From: an uncultured Akkermansia sp.
GTDB lineage: Bacteria > Verrucomicrobiota > Verrucomicrobiia > Verrucomicrobiales > Akkermansiaceae
Length of the DNA: 41,720 nucleotides
NCBI GenBank assembly: GCA_949296365.1
Contig: CASFPZ010000021.1
Span: 1 to 41,720, forward strand
Reading direction: 5' to 3'
This document shows, in pieces, positions 16,882 through 25,008 of this stretch. The notes beneath the pieces are model-generated. The model did not search any database, was not told the DNA's origin, and saw nothing but the letters and a program-made list of their open reading frames with translations. The translations under genes and the position numbers were made by a program. Within the stretch, counting starts at the first letter, position 1. The number at the start of each line of letters is the position of its first letter.

Positions 16882-18018
16882 TTAATATACATCACGTTGA
16901 TAGCGTTTAGATTTACGCAAGTCAGCTACATAAGCAGCAGCCGCTTCTAGCGACATATTCCCCCATTTAGCAACCACGTTCACTAAAGCGGTTTCCACAT
17001 CCTTTGCCATGCGCGAGGCATCGCCGCATACATAAAAATTGGCTCCATCTTGTAGCCATTTCCAGAGAGTTTCGCCTTCACGCTCAATCAAATGCTGAAC
17101 GTAGACCTTATGATCCTGATCACGAGACCAAGCAATATCAAGCCGCAGCAATCCACGGTTTACCCAATCCGTCAATTCTTCTTCGTAACAAAAGTCGGTT
17201 GCTCGGTATGGATTACCAAAGAAAAACCAATTAGCACCCGTTGCGCAAGAAGCCACACGTTCCTCAAGGAAGGCACGGAATGGAGCGACCCCAGTACCGG
17301 GACCAACCATAATCACGGGTTTTGAGGAATCTTCCGGCAGTCTGAAATTTTTATTGTTATGGACAAAGACCAATGCTTTATCGCCAGGAGACAGACGATC
17401 GGCCATATAAGTTGAGCAAACGCCCTTGTGTTTGCGGCCATGAGATTCATAGCGCACAGCGCCGACGCAAAGATGCACCTGCCCAGGATGAGCAGTAGGA
17501 CTCGACGCTATCGAATACAGACGAGGGGCCATCTTTTTAAGGATGGCAGTAAAGTCAGAGGCATTCTGGCAATGGATCGGGTAGTCATCGGCAAGGTCTA
17601 CCATATCACGCCCCCAACAGTAATCGGCAATTTTTTCTTTGTCGCCAGAATCCACCAACGCTTGTAATTCAGCATTGCCAGAGAGAGCAGCCCATTTGCT
17701 TAAAACAGCTTTGTTGAGACCAGTAATGTCATATGATTCGATTAAAGCATTCCTCAGCGTACAACGGTTGCCATTCGCATCGGTCGTTTCGCTATCAGCA
17801 TTCAAGCCCAAGCGAGCAATCAGACCGTCTACCAAAATTGGGTCATTGCACGGCAACACCCCCAAGGCATCGCCTACAACGTATTCCAATCCAGAGCCAG
17901 TCAAATCAAATTCGATATGAATGGTTTCCTTGGGGCTACCTTCGCCTGTGATATGCTTGACAGACAAGACAGTTGCTGGGAAGGGATTCTTTTTTCCGTA
18001 GGGTTCTGCTGTTGTCAT
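16882..18018 (-). CDS. CysJ-like NADPH-dependent flavin reductase lacking the FMN domain
   Basis: The 378-aa protein matches the FAD/NADPH half of sulfite reductase flavoprotein alpha-subunit. It has the FAD-binding-1 region with PRLYSIASS (about 165-173), GVCSTYMADRL (199-209), the NADPH loop MVGPGTGVAPFRAFLEER and a C-terminal end KRYQRDVY that is characteristic of CysJ-type proteins. The N-terminal flavodoxin (FMN) domain of about 200 residues is missing, and upstream DNA encodes FabH, so this is not an annotation truncation. It probably takes electrons from NADPH and passes them to a separate flavodoxin or directly to a reductase partner. No cysI, cysH or flavodoxin gene is in the window. 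It follows fabH by 59 bases on the same strand. Confidence 0.8.
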   Translation of the reverse strand: MTTAEPYGKKNPFPATVLSVKHITGEGSPKETIHIEFDLTGSGLEYVVGDALGVLPCNDPILVDGLIARLGLNADSETTDANGNRCTLRNALIESYDITGLNKAVLSKWAALSGNAELQALVDSGDKEKIADYCWGRDMVDLADDYPIHCQNASDFTAILKKMAPRLYSIASSPTAHPGQVHLCVGAVRYESHGRKHKGVCSTYMADRLSPGDKALVFVHNNKNFRLPEDSSKPVIMVGPGTGVAPFRAFLEERVASCATGANWFFFGNPYRATDFCYEEELTDWVNRGLLRLDIAWSRDQDHKVYVQHLIEREGETLWKWLQDGANFYVCGDASRMAKDVETALVNVVAKWGNMSLEAAAAYVADLRKSKRYQRDVY

Positions 18019-18077
18019 AAGAACCTATGTATGAAGTCAATAATTAATAAAAGAGAAATGAACAAAAAACCAAAATT

Positions 18078-19097
18078 TTACCAGCGGATCGCAGCAGCAG
18101 CCCACGTCAATCCAGCGCCGAAGGTTACGATAATAATGTTATCGCCCTTCTTAAAACGTCCAGTTCGGTGAGCTTCATCCAACGCAATGGCACAGGCAGC
18201 AGCCGACGTATTACCATACTTCTGCAAGTTGACAAAGACCTTCTCCTCTGGGATTCCCAACCGCTGGGCTACCGCATTAATAATTCTCAAATTCGCCTGA
18301 TGAGGGATAATCAACGCAATATCATCTGCCGACAAACCAGCACGTCTGATTACCGTTTCGGCAGATTTTTTCATATGAGTTACCGCATGTCTAAAAGTCT
18401 CATTTCCGCGCATAGCCAACGTAGCTAAGCGTTCATGAGCATTTTCTGGCGTAATCGGGCACGCAGACCCGCCCCCCGGAATACGCAACAGATCATGTAA
18501 CGAGCCATCCGTTCCAATATCCGTGGCCAAGATAGCGCCATCGTCATCATTCATAGCACGCCGCAATACAGCAGCCCCAGAACCATCTCCGAACAACACA
18601 CATGTTGAACGGTCTTCCCAATTCACGACAGTAGAGAGTTTTTCTGCCGCAATGATCAATGCAGTCGTCACCTGGCCAGTGCCAATGTATTGCACAGCCG
18701 TTTTCATGGCATACATGAACCCAGAGCAGGCCGCAGAAATATCAAATGCAATTGCATTTTTCGCCTTCAAAGCATCCTGAATATAACATGCCGTCGATGG
18801 GGTAAAGGTATTAGGTGTAATCGTTGCTACGATAATGAGATCGATTTCCTCCGGCGACACTCCTGCATTTTCAAGAGCATTGAGAGCCGCTTTTGTTCCC
18901 ATATGAGACGTGAATTCGTCAGGGGCAGCAATGCGACGTTCTCGAATCCCTGTTCGCTCAACAATCCATTCGTTTGACGTTTCAACCATTTTTTCCAAAT
19001 CGGCATTCGTCAAACGACGTTCCGGCACATAAGAGCCTGTACCAATAATGGCAACAGGCAATCTCTTAAATGGGGTGCTTGATGTGACTTCGTCCAT
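18078..19097 (-). CDS. fabH: Beta-ketoacyl-ACP synthase III
   Basis: Condenses acetyl-CoA with malonyl-ACP to initiate fatty acid synthesis. The 339-aa protein has the KAS III catalytic triad: Cys124 in DISAACSGF, His in LIIPHQANLRI and Asn in QKYGNTSAAA, together with ERTGIRERR near the N-terminus and GDGSGAAVLR. Length is typical. The ATG at 19097 is preferred to an in-frame TTG at 19109. The usual neighbours plsX, rpmF and fabD are not adjacent; instead the CysJ-like gene follows. Confidence 0.93.
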   Translation of the reverse strand: MDEVTSSTPFKRLPVAIIGTGSYVPERRLTNADLEKMVETSNEWIVERTGIRERRIAAPDEFTSHMGTKAALNALENAGVSPEEIDLIIVATITPNTFTPSTACYIQDALKAKNAIAFDISAACSGFMYAMKTAVQYIGTGQVTTALIIAAEKLSTVVNWEDRSTCVLFGDGSGAAVLRRAMNDDDGAILATDIGTDGSLHDLLRIPGGGSACPITPENAHERLATLAMRGNETFRHAVTHMKKSAETVIRRAGLSADDIALIIPHQANLRIINAVAQRLGIPEEKVFVNLQKYGNTSAAACAIALDEAHRTGRFKKGDNIIIVTFGAGLTWAAAAIRW

Positions 19098-19430
19098 AGC
19101 GTTGGCCAAACCTTGCTTAGAAACTGATTGCTCGCTAACAGAGCAAGGACATTCTAGTCTATTGTTACCCGCATGGCGAGAAGAAAAAAAAGTAAAGAAG
19201 CGCCATTACGCGTTCAAGCCTTCTAATACCCTTTTACAAGAGCCACCCACGATCCACGCAGACAACCAGATTTTTTTATTTTCTTTTTATCAAAAAGGGG
19301 GGACAGAGGCGATCGGATCACCATCTTTCCCATCAGGAGATAGGAAGGAATCGCTCAACAAAAGAACCGACGGCATCCGCCTAAGAGAGGGAGGGGGGGA
19401 AACAGCCGGTTCTTGTTCTTAGCGACACAT
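19098..19430. other. Non-coding interval between fabH and the phosphoesterase-propeller gene
   Basis: No convincing gene is seen in these 333 bases. It should hold the fabH promoter (minus strand); a TAGAAT-like -10 occurs near the gene but no clear -35. An A/T dyad CTTTTT-ATC-AAAAAG lies at 19283-19297. The terminator-like hairpin at 19362-19414 serves the minus-strand gene ending at 19431. The longest plus-strand open frame (to 19422) has low-complexity content and begins inside fabH, so it is rejected. Confidence 0.5.
19362..19414 (-). terminator. Probable terminator of the phosphoesterase-propeller gene
   Basis: On the minus strand AAGAACCG (19407-19414) pairs with CGGTTCTT (19362-19369) around a 37-base loop and runs into TTGTTG. 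The stem is perfect but only 8 bp with a large loop, so this is a moderate call. Confidence 0.45.
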
Positions 19431-21884
19431 TTATTTCTGACAAGTAAAGGCGTATACTGTTCCAGAATAATCGGCCACAATAACAGTATTGCCGGACACT
19501 GCGGGCGAGCTGAAGATAGGAGCGCCAGTTGACGCCTTCCAGAGCAACTTGCCAGTCTGCGCCTCTAGCGCCGATACCGTGCCATCAGATGCAGTAACAA
19601 TCACAGACTGCCCCACTAAAACAGGACTAGTTTCGATTGATCTAGAAGTTTTTCTTGTATATGGCACAGTATAGACCAGAGCATCACCAGTCTCGTAACG
19701 CCATTTTTCCTTTAGCGTCTTTTTGTCCAGAGCCATCAATCCCGCTTTTGAAGAACCAAAGATCACCGCGTCTTCCGTCAACAGCGGAGTTGAGGTTCCA
19801 TCTGTTTCCACAGGTAATTTAACGTATTGTTCGACTTTGCCCGTAGGAGCATCCATCACAAACAAAGCATCCTGGGACACCAGCCAAGCTTTACCATCGC
19901 GGATCACCGGAGAACTGCCTCGGTTACGGAGGCCATTGGCGTCGGCTCTCCACAAAAACTTACCTGTTTTCGCGTCATTAGCAAACAAAGCTTGCCACTG
20001 AGAACCAGCAATCACAACCCCACTACCGACCGACAGCGTCGTCGTCGTACCCTCGCGACGATTCCATCCAGAGTTCACCCACAGTTCCTTGCCATTTTTC
20101 ACAGAGCAGGCCATTAATCCACGGCCGGAACCAGCATAGACGATGCCATTGTCAGCCGCCAAACCCTCAATCAACCCTGGCATATTACACCCTGGCAATT
20201 GTTTTTCCCATCGCAACATTCCCGTTTTGGCATTAATGGCATAAAGATAGCCTTCTACATCCTGAGCCAACACAGTTTTACCATCTAGAGCAATCGTGTT
20301 TTTCACTGAATTTCGAGTTGGATAACGCCAGAGACGTTCTCCAGTACGCACATCCAGAGCAAAGACGCCGCAACGCCCCTTTAAGTCCTCATCGATCGCA
20401 GCGACATACACTCGATTACCCTGAATTAACGGCGAGGCCATCAGGACCTGTCCACCCACATTCGACGTCCAAGCCAATTGATAGGGCGGTTGCGGGGAGT
20501 CCTGCGCTATTCCGTCATGCTGAGGATTTCCCAGCAGATTTTTCCATGGCGTCTTGGTTTGGACAATTGATTGCTCATCTCCGGCACAAACAAATTCGAT
20601 AGTTTGCGTTTTTATGATCCCGTGTCCGAAATCGGCTTTTACCGACATTTGAACTTTTTTACCGACAGAGTCTTTCGGCATCACGACAGTTCCCGTCCAC
20701 GCCCAATCTGTCTGTTCCTTCAGTTTGACTTCCGGTAATTTTTTCCCGTTAACAGACACTTGGCAGGTCACCCCAACCGTGGGAGATTCTGCATGGTAAG
20801 CATTAACGCTGACAGGCAAATTCCCCTCACGATTCAGAGGAGAAAAGCCATTTTGTACCGAAGCGACACACAGATTGCGGTCAATGTATACATGCCTCAA
20901 GCGCGACGCAGGGTACCCCGATCGATCTACCCGGACTTCGCGGAATGCGGCAGTAGAATGGTCAATTCCCCCTTTGTCTACCGTACCAGTTCCCATAGTA
21001 AACACTTCGCCTTGGAATCTCATGTGGTTGATATGCCAGTGCCCGTACAACCACGCCTTCAAATGATGAGCATTGAGATCGACATCTCCGTATTTGAATT
21101 CATTGCCAGTCGTCAACAAATCGTGGCTAAACACAATTACTTGTTTTCCCTTTGCCGCTGCCAAATCGTTTTTCAACCACTTTGCCACATCTGTTTGAGA
21201 GTAACTAGGTCGATAGTCCCCCCCGAGCATTGGCGTTACAACATAATGTGTATTTCCAACGTCAAATGAATAAAAGGTTGGTCCATAAATACTTTCGTAG
21301 AGTTCTTCTCCATACTTACCACTTACAAGGTCGTGATTGCCAATACAGTAGTACACAGGGCATGGAAAGTTTTTCGTATTCATCAAATTTACATGAGCTT
21401 TCAATCCATTGGCATAGCAAATATCCCCCGTGTGGATCACAAAAGCGGCCTGTTCATTCTTTGCATACTCACGCAGTCCGTTTACCCAATCGTCATGCTG
21501 ATCTGTATTAGAGATCTCCGTATCCGTAATCTGCAAAAACACATGTTCCCCACCCTTCAGATCCTTCTTGTTGGGCAACAATCCGAAATCGTATTGGGAC
21601 TTTCCTTCTTCAATTCGCTGGAAGAATGGATCAGCCTTACAACCATTCGGTACAGTCACCATCACAAAACGAGCTCTTTCGTGGCCTGGCAGTTCGAACT
21701 CACCTTTCCCATTGGTCTTGACGACATGCAAACCGTCAGACACCGCCACATCCTTCATTAACACTTCTCCAGCATCACGCTGACCATTGGCATTGCGATC
21801 AGCATAAACTACACCTTGGTAAGCCGCCAAGGCGCCCATTGGCAGCCCCGCCGCCAGAATCGGTATCAGATAGATCTCTTTCAT
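19431..21884 (-). CDS. Secreted metallophosphoesterase fused to a PQQ-type beta-propeller
   Basis: The 817-aa product has a signal peptide (MKEIYLIPILAAGLPMGALA), then an SdrD/transthyretin-like beta domain (YADRNANGQRDAGE, 28-40). A calcineurin-like phosphoesterase domain follows (about 113-330): QITDTE (118-123), HTGD (151-154), GNHD (182-185), VFSHDLL and YGHWHIN. After a small beta domain comes a C-terminal PQQ/WD-like propeller of about 370 residues with repeated blades, for example GVFALDVRTGERLWRYPT, YLYAINAKTGMLRWEKQ and TVSALEAQTGKLLWKAST. The first metal motif is DTE where many family members have DxH or DPQ. Phosphatase activity is expected but the substrate is unknown; the propeller may bind a partner or ligand. 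The ATG at 21884 is used; an in-frame TTG precedes it. Divergent from the GH2 gene at 21980. Confidence 0.85.
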   Translation of the reverse strand: MKEIYLIPILAAGLPMGALAAYQGVVYADRNANGQRDAGEVLMKDVAVSDGLHVVKTNGKGEFELPGHERARFVMVTVPNGCKADPFFQRIEEGKSQYDFGLLPNKKDLKGGEHVFLQITDTEISNTDQHDDWVNGLREYAKNEQAAFVIHTGDICYANGLKAHVNLMNTKNFPCPVYYCIGNHDLVSGKYGEELYESIYGPTFYSFDVGNTHYVVTPMLGGDYRPSYSQTDVAKWLKNDLAAAKGKQVIVFSHDLLTTGNEFKYGDVDLNAHHLKAWLYGHWHINHMRFQGEVFTMGTGTVDKGGIDHSTAAFREVRVDRSGYPASRLRHVYIDRNLCVASVQNGFSPLNREGNLPVSVNAYHAESPTVGVTCQVSVNGKKLPEVKLKEQTDWAWTGTVVMPKDSVGKKVQMSVKADFGHGIIKTQTIEFVCAGDEQSIVQTKTPWKNLLGNPQHDGIAQDSPQPPYQLAWTSNVGGQVLMASPLIQGNRVYVAAIDEDLKGRCGVFALDVRTGERLWRYPTRNSVKNTIALDGKTVLAQDVEGYLYAINAKTGMLRWEKQLPGCNMPGLIEGLAADNGIVYAGSGRGLMACSVKNGKELWVNSGWNRREGTTTTLSVGSGVVIAGSQWQALFANDAKTGKFLWRADANGLRNRGSSPVIRDGKAWLVSQDALFVMDAPTGKVEQYVKLPVETDGTSTPLLTEDAVIFGSSKAGLMALDKKTLKEKWRYETGDALVYTVPYTRKTSRSIETSPVLVGQSVIVTASDGTVSALEAQTGKLLWKASTGAPIFSSPAVSGNTVIVADYSGTVYAFTCQK

Positions 21885-21925
21885 CAATTTACACGCAATT
21901 TCCTATAGGGAACGATGATTTAGCA

Positions 21926-21938
21926 GTGAAAATTTCAC
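21926..21938. promoter_or_regulatory. Dyad in the divergent promoter region
   Basis: GTGAAA-A-TTTCAC is a perfect 13-base inverted repeat midway between the divergent starts at 21884 and 21980. It is a candidate operator for coordinated control of the phosphoesterase-propeller gene and the glycosidase pair. No regulator is identified. Confidence 0.3.
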
Positions 21939-21979
21939 CATCCATGAAATTTTTTTATTTCTTTGACGTATTGTAGGGC

Positions 21980-24900
21980 ATGTCACCAAAAACCCTATAC
22001 GCGACAGTATTCTTTTTAAGTGGGACCGGCATGCTGATGGCAGATTCACCTAGTGTAGCCGGTTCTGATAAGAGCCAGCCAACAACTGCGACTCGCACAG
22101 TTTCCCATGCGCTTCCGACCTCCAAAATATCCTGCATGGATGAGGGGTGGAAATTCGCTCGATTCGGACCAATGCCCAATGGTACCCGCAAACTGGAGCC
22201 CGGTGCGCCAGCGCCATTAGCTCAAGCTTCGACCTCTGAAGCAGGCAACACGCCAGCGATGGCACTAGATGGGAATCCCTCTACGCGATGGTGTGCGGTA
22301 CGCGGAGGTTCTGGAGAAAGTTTCACCGTCGACATGGGGGTTGCGACAGCAGCCGCCAAACTCTCCGTTCTGTGGGAAAAGGCAGGCGTTCACCAATTCA
22401 AGCTTGAAGGATCTCAAGACGGCAACACCTGGCAAACACTTGTCGACCAGACAGCCAACACAACTCGAGCCGATCGCACGGAATGTACCGTCGCGCCCAC
22501 CCCGTCTCGTTTTTTCCGCATCACCATCACAGACAACGACATCTCAATGTGGGCCAGCATCCGCGAATTCGTCCTTTCTGACGCCCAGGGGAAAAAACTC
22601 TCGCCGCAGCCTGCGCCAGAAGCCAACATGAAGTCGCCTGCTGCGCCAGACTATGACGATTCGGGGTGGCGAACACTCAATCTTCCACACGACTGGGGTG
22701 TCGAAGGCCCTTTCCGCATGGATCTTCCCAACAACACAGGCAAACTCCCCTGGGCAGGCATTGGGTGGTATCGCAAAACAATCAACATCCCCGCGACTTC
22801 CAGGGATAACCGCTTCTATCTCGACTTTGATGGAGCTATGTCTCGCCCGGAAATTTTTGTCAACGGGGTCAAGGCCGGAGAATGGAAATACGGTTATTCC
22901 TCATTCCGCATCGATATTACCCCATTTGTAAAATTTGGTGAGGACAACCTCATTGCAGTCCGACTCGACAATCCACCTAATTCCTCGCGTTGGTATCCGG
23001 GCGGCGGAATTTACCGTCACGTTCGTCTGGTTGAGACCAATCCGGTTCACCTCGACCACTGGGGAGTCTATGTTCGCACACCGGAAATATCCAAGGACAA
23101 GGCAGTTGTTCAAGTAGAAACTTCAGTAGTCAACCACACAGACAAGCCTCAACGCGCCTTCGTCACTCAAAAAATTCTCAATAAGGGTCAAGTTGTTGCA
23201 GTTGGGCAAAGTACCACAGGGCTTATCGCCCCAGGTTCTACAGGACGCAGTATGGCACGCATCGACGTAGCCAAGCCCATCCTCTGGGATATCGCCAACC
23301 CGCACCTCTACCAGGTAGAGACAACCATCACGCTCGACGGGAAGACGATCGACACGACCACGACGAACCTGGGTATCCGTACGATTGAATGGACCGCAGA
23401 CGACGGGTTCCACCTCAATGGTCGACGCGTCCAGCTCAATGGCGTTTGCCAGCATCACGATCTTGGTCCGCTAGGGTCAGCCGTTCACACGCGTGGATAT
23501 GAACGCCAAATCGAGATTCTTAAGGAAATGGGGGTCAATGCCATACGTACATCGCACAATCCGCCAGCGCCCGAACTTTTAGACCTTTGCGACCGAATGG
23601 GGATATTGGTCATGGACGAATTGTTCGACATGTGGGAGAGCGCGAAGAATACCAACGATTACCATCTTTATTTCAACGAGTGGCACGAACGCGACCTCAT
23701 CAACTTCGTACGCCGCGACCGCAATCACCCCAGTATCATCCTCTGGAGCGGCGGCAATGAAGTCCACGAACAAGGCGATCCATCCAAGCACTATATTTCT
23801 GAGCGACTCACCGAGTTGTTCCACCGCGAGGATCCATCTCGTCTCGTTGGCATTGGCTGCAGCGGCGCTAGCGGCATCAAAAACGGTTTTGCAGACACCG
23901 TCGATGTCTTTGGGGGCAACTACAAATATTGGCAATATGCCGAGTTTGAGAAACTCCGTCCAGACCTCCCGGCTTTCGGCAGTGAAACCACCTCCTGCCT
24001 CAGTTCTCGCGGTGAATATTTCTTCCCCGTTAGCTGGGACAAAGGCGCAGGGTTCTACAACTTCCAAGTCAGTTCATACGATCTTTACGCGCCAGGTTGG
24101 GCTTACCGTCCTGACCTCGAGTTCAAGGGGCAAGATGCCAATAAGCGCATCGCAGGAGAATTTGTGTGGACAGGATTCGATTACATAGGCGAACCAACCC
24201 CATACAATCACGATGCCACCAACGCTTTGAACTTCTCTAACGAAGCAGAAAAGAAGAAAGCGATGGACATGTTTGAGAAGTTGGGACGCGGGGCACCCTC
24301 TCGCAGTTCGTATTTCGGCATTGTCGACCTTTGCGGATTCAAAAAAGACCGGTTCTATCTCTACCAGGCCCGTTGGCGTCCCGAAGTGAAAATGGCGCAC
24401 ATTCTGCCGCACTGGAACTGGCCAGACCGCCTTGGTAAAATCACACCAGTCCACGTTTATACTAGCGGCGACACGGCAGAACTCTTCCTCAACGGCAAAA
24501 GCCTTGGCATCCGCAAGAAAGGAGTTGCAGATGACAATGCCTACCGGCTAGTCTGGAAGGATGTCGTCTATCAACCCGGCGAACTCAAAGTCGTTGTTAC
24601 CAAAAACGGCCAACCTTGGGCCACCGATGTAGTGAAAACGACCGGTCCTGCTGCTTCGTTTACCATTGAGGCAGACCGATCTATCATCGCAGGCGATGGA
24701 CAAGATCTCTCTTACCTTACTATCACCATGAAGGATGCCAACGGCCTTGTTGTCCCCACAGCAAAGACCCCATTGGAGTTCACAGTCGAAGGGCCCGCCG
24801 AAATTGCGGGGGTTTGCAATGGAGATGCAACCGACTTCACGCCATTCCAAGGCAACAAGATCAATGCTTACAATGGACTTGCACAAGTCGTCATCCGTGG

Positions 24901-24994
24901 TAAAAGACGCGAGTCCGGGACTGTGACAGTCACTGGCAATGCCCAAGGGATGAAACCAGTTTCGATCACACTCACCGTCAAACCAGCTAAATAA
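21980..24994 (+). CDS. Secreted GH2 beta-galactosidase with inserted F5/8-type C (CBM32-like) module
   Basis: Retaining glycosidase, probably beta-galactosidase, exported by an N-terminal signal (MSPKTLYATVFFLSGTGMLMA). Its 1004 residues include the GH2 start (CMDEGWKFARFG, about 52-63). A discoidin/F5/8C-like carbohydrate-binding module follows (about 80-205, with NPSTRWCA, FKLEGSQDGNTWQTL and FRITITDND), and only then the rest of the GH2 sugar-binding domain (YDDSGWRTLNLPHDW). The Ig-like domain and TIM barrel follow. The acid/base is Glu594 in LWSGGNEVHE and the nucleophile Glu669 in FGSETTS. The C-terminus holds DUF4982-like and GH2 C5/Big-like domains. It ends 14 bases before the GH35 gene, so the two are co-transcribed. 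Exact linkage specificity is unknown. Confidence 0.9.
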   Translation: MSPKTLYATVFFLSGTGMLMADSPSVAGSDKSQPTTATRTVSHALPTSKISCMDEGWKFARFGPMPNGTRKLEPGAPAPLAQASTSEAGNTPAMALDGNPSTRWCAVRGGSGESFTVDMGVATAAAKLSVLWEKAGVHQFKLEGSQDGNTWQTLVDQTANTTRADRTECTVAPTPSRFFRITITDNDISMWASIREFVLSDAQGKKLSPQPAPEANMKSPAAPDYDDSGWRTLNLPHDWGVEGPFRMDLPNNTGKLPWAGIGWYRKTINIPATSRDNRFYLDFDGAMSRPEIFVNGVKAGEWKYGYSSFRIDITPFVKFGEDNLIAVRLDNPPNSSRWYPGGGIYRHVRLVETNPVHLDHWGVYVRTPEISKDKAVVQVETSVVNHTDKPQRAFVTQKILNKGQVVAVGQSTTGLIAPGSTGRSMARIDVAKPILWDIANPHLYQVETTITLDGKTIDTTTTNLGIRTIEWTADDGFHLNGRRVQLNGVCQHHDLGPLGSAVHTRGYERQIEILKEMGVNAIRTSHNPPAPELLDLCDRMGILVMDELFDMWESAKNTNDYHLYFNEWHERDLINFVRRDRNHPSIILWSGGNEVHEQGDPSKHYISERLTELFHREDPSRLVGIGCSGASGIKNGFADTVDVFGGNYKYWQYAEFEKLRPDLPAFGSETTSCLSSRGEYFFPVSWDKGAGFYNFQVSSYDLYAPGWAYRPDLEFKGQDANKRIAGEFVWTGFDYIGEPTPYNHDATNALNFSNEAEKKKAMDMFEKLGRGAPSRSSYFGIVDLCGFKKDRFYLYQARWRPEVKMAHILPHWNWPDRLGKITPVHVYTSGDTAELFLNGKSLGIRKKGVADDNAYRLVWKDVVYQPGELKVVVTKNGQPWATDVVKTTGPAASFTIEADRSIIAGDGQDLSYLTITMKDANGLVVPTAKTPLEFTVEGPAEIAGVCNGDATDFTPFQGNKINAYNGLAQVVIRGKRRESGTVTVTGNAQGMKPVSITLTVKPAK

Positions 24995-25008
24995 TAAACA
25001 CACGTTTC

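Noticed and set aside
19173..19226. Very short basic open frame starting MARRKKSKEA
   Set aside because: I considered a ribosomal protein L32 (rpmF) remnant because of fabH nearby, but it stops after 17 codons and does not match L32.
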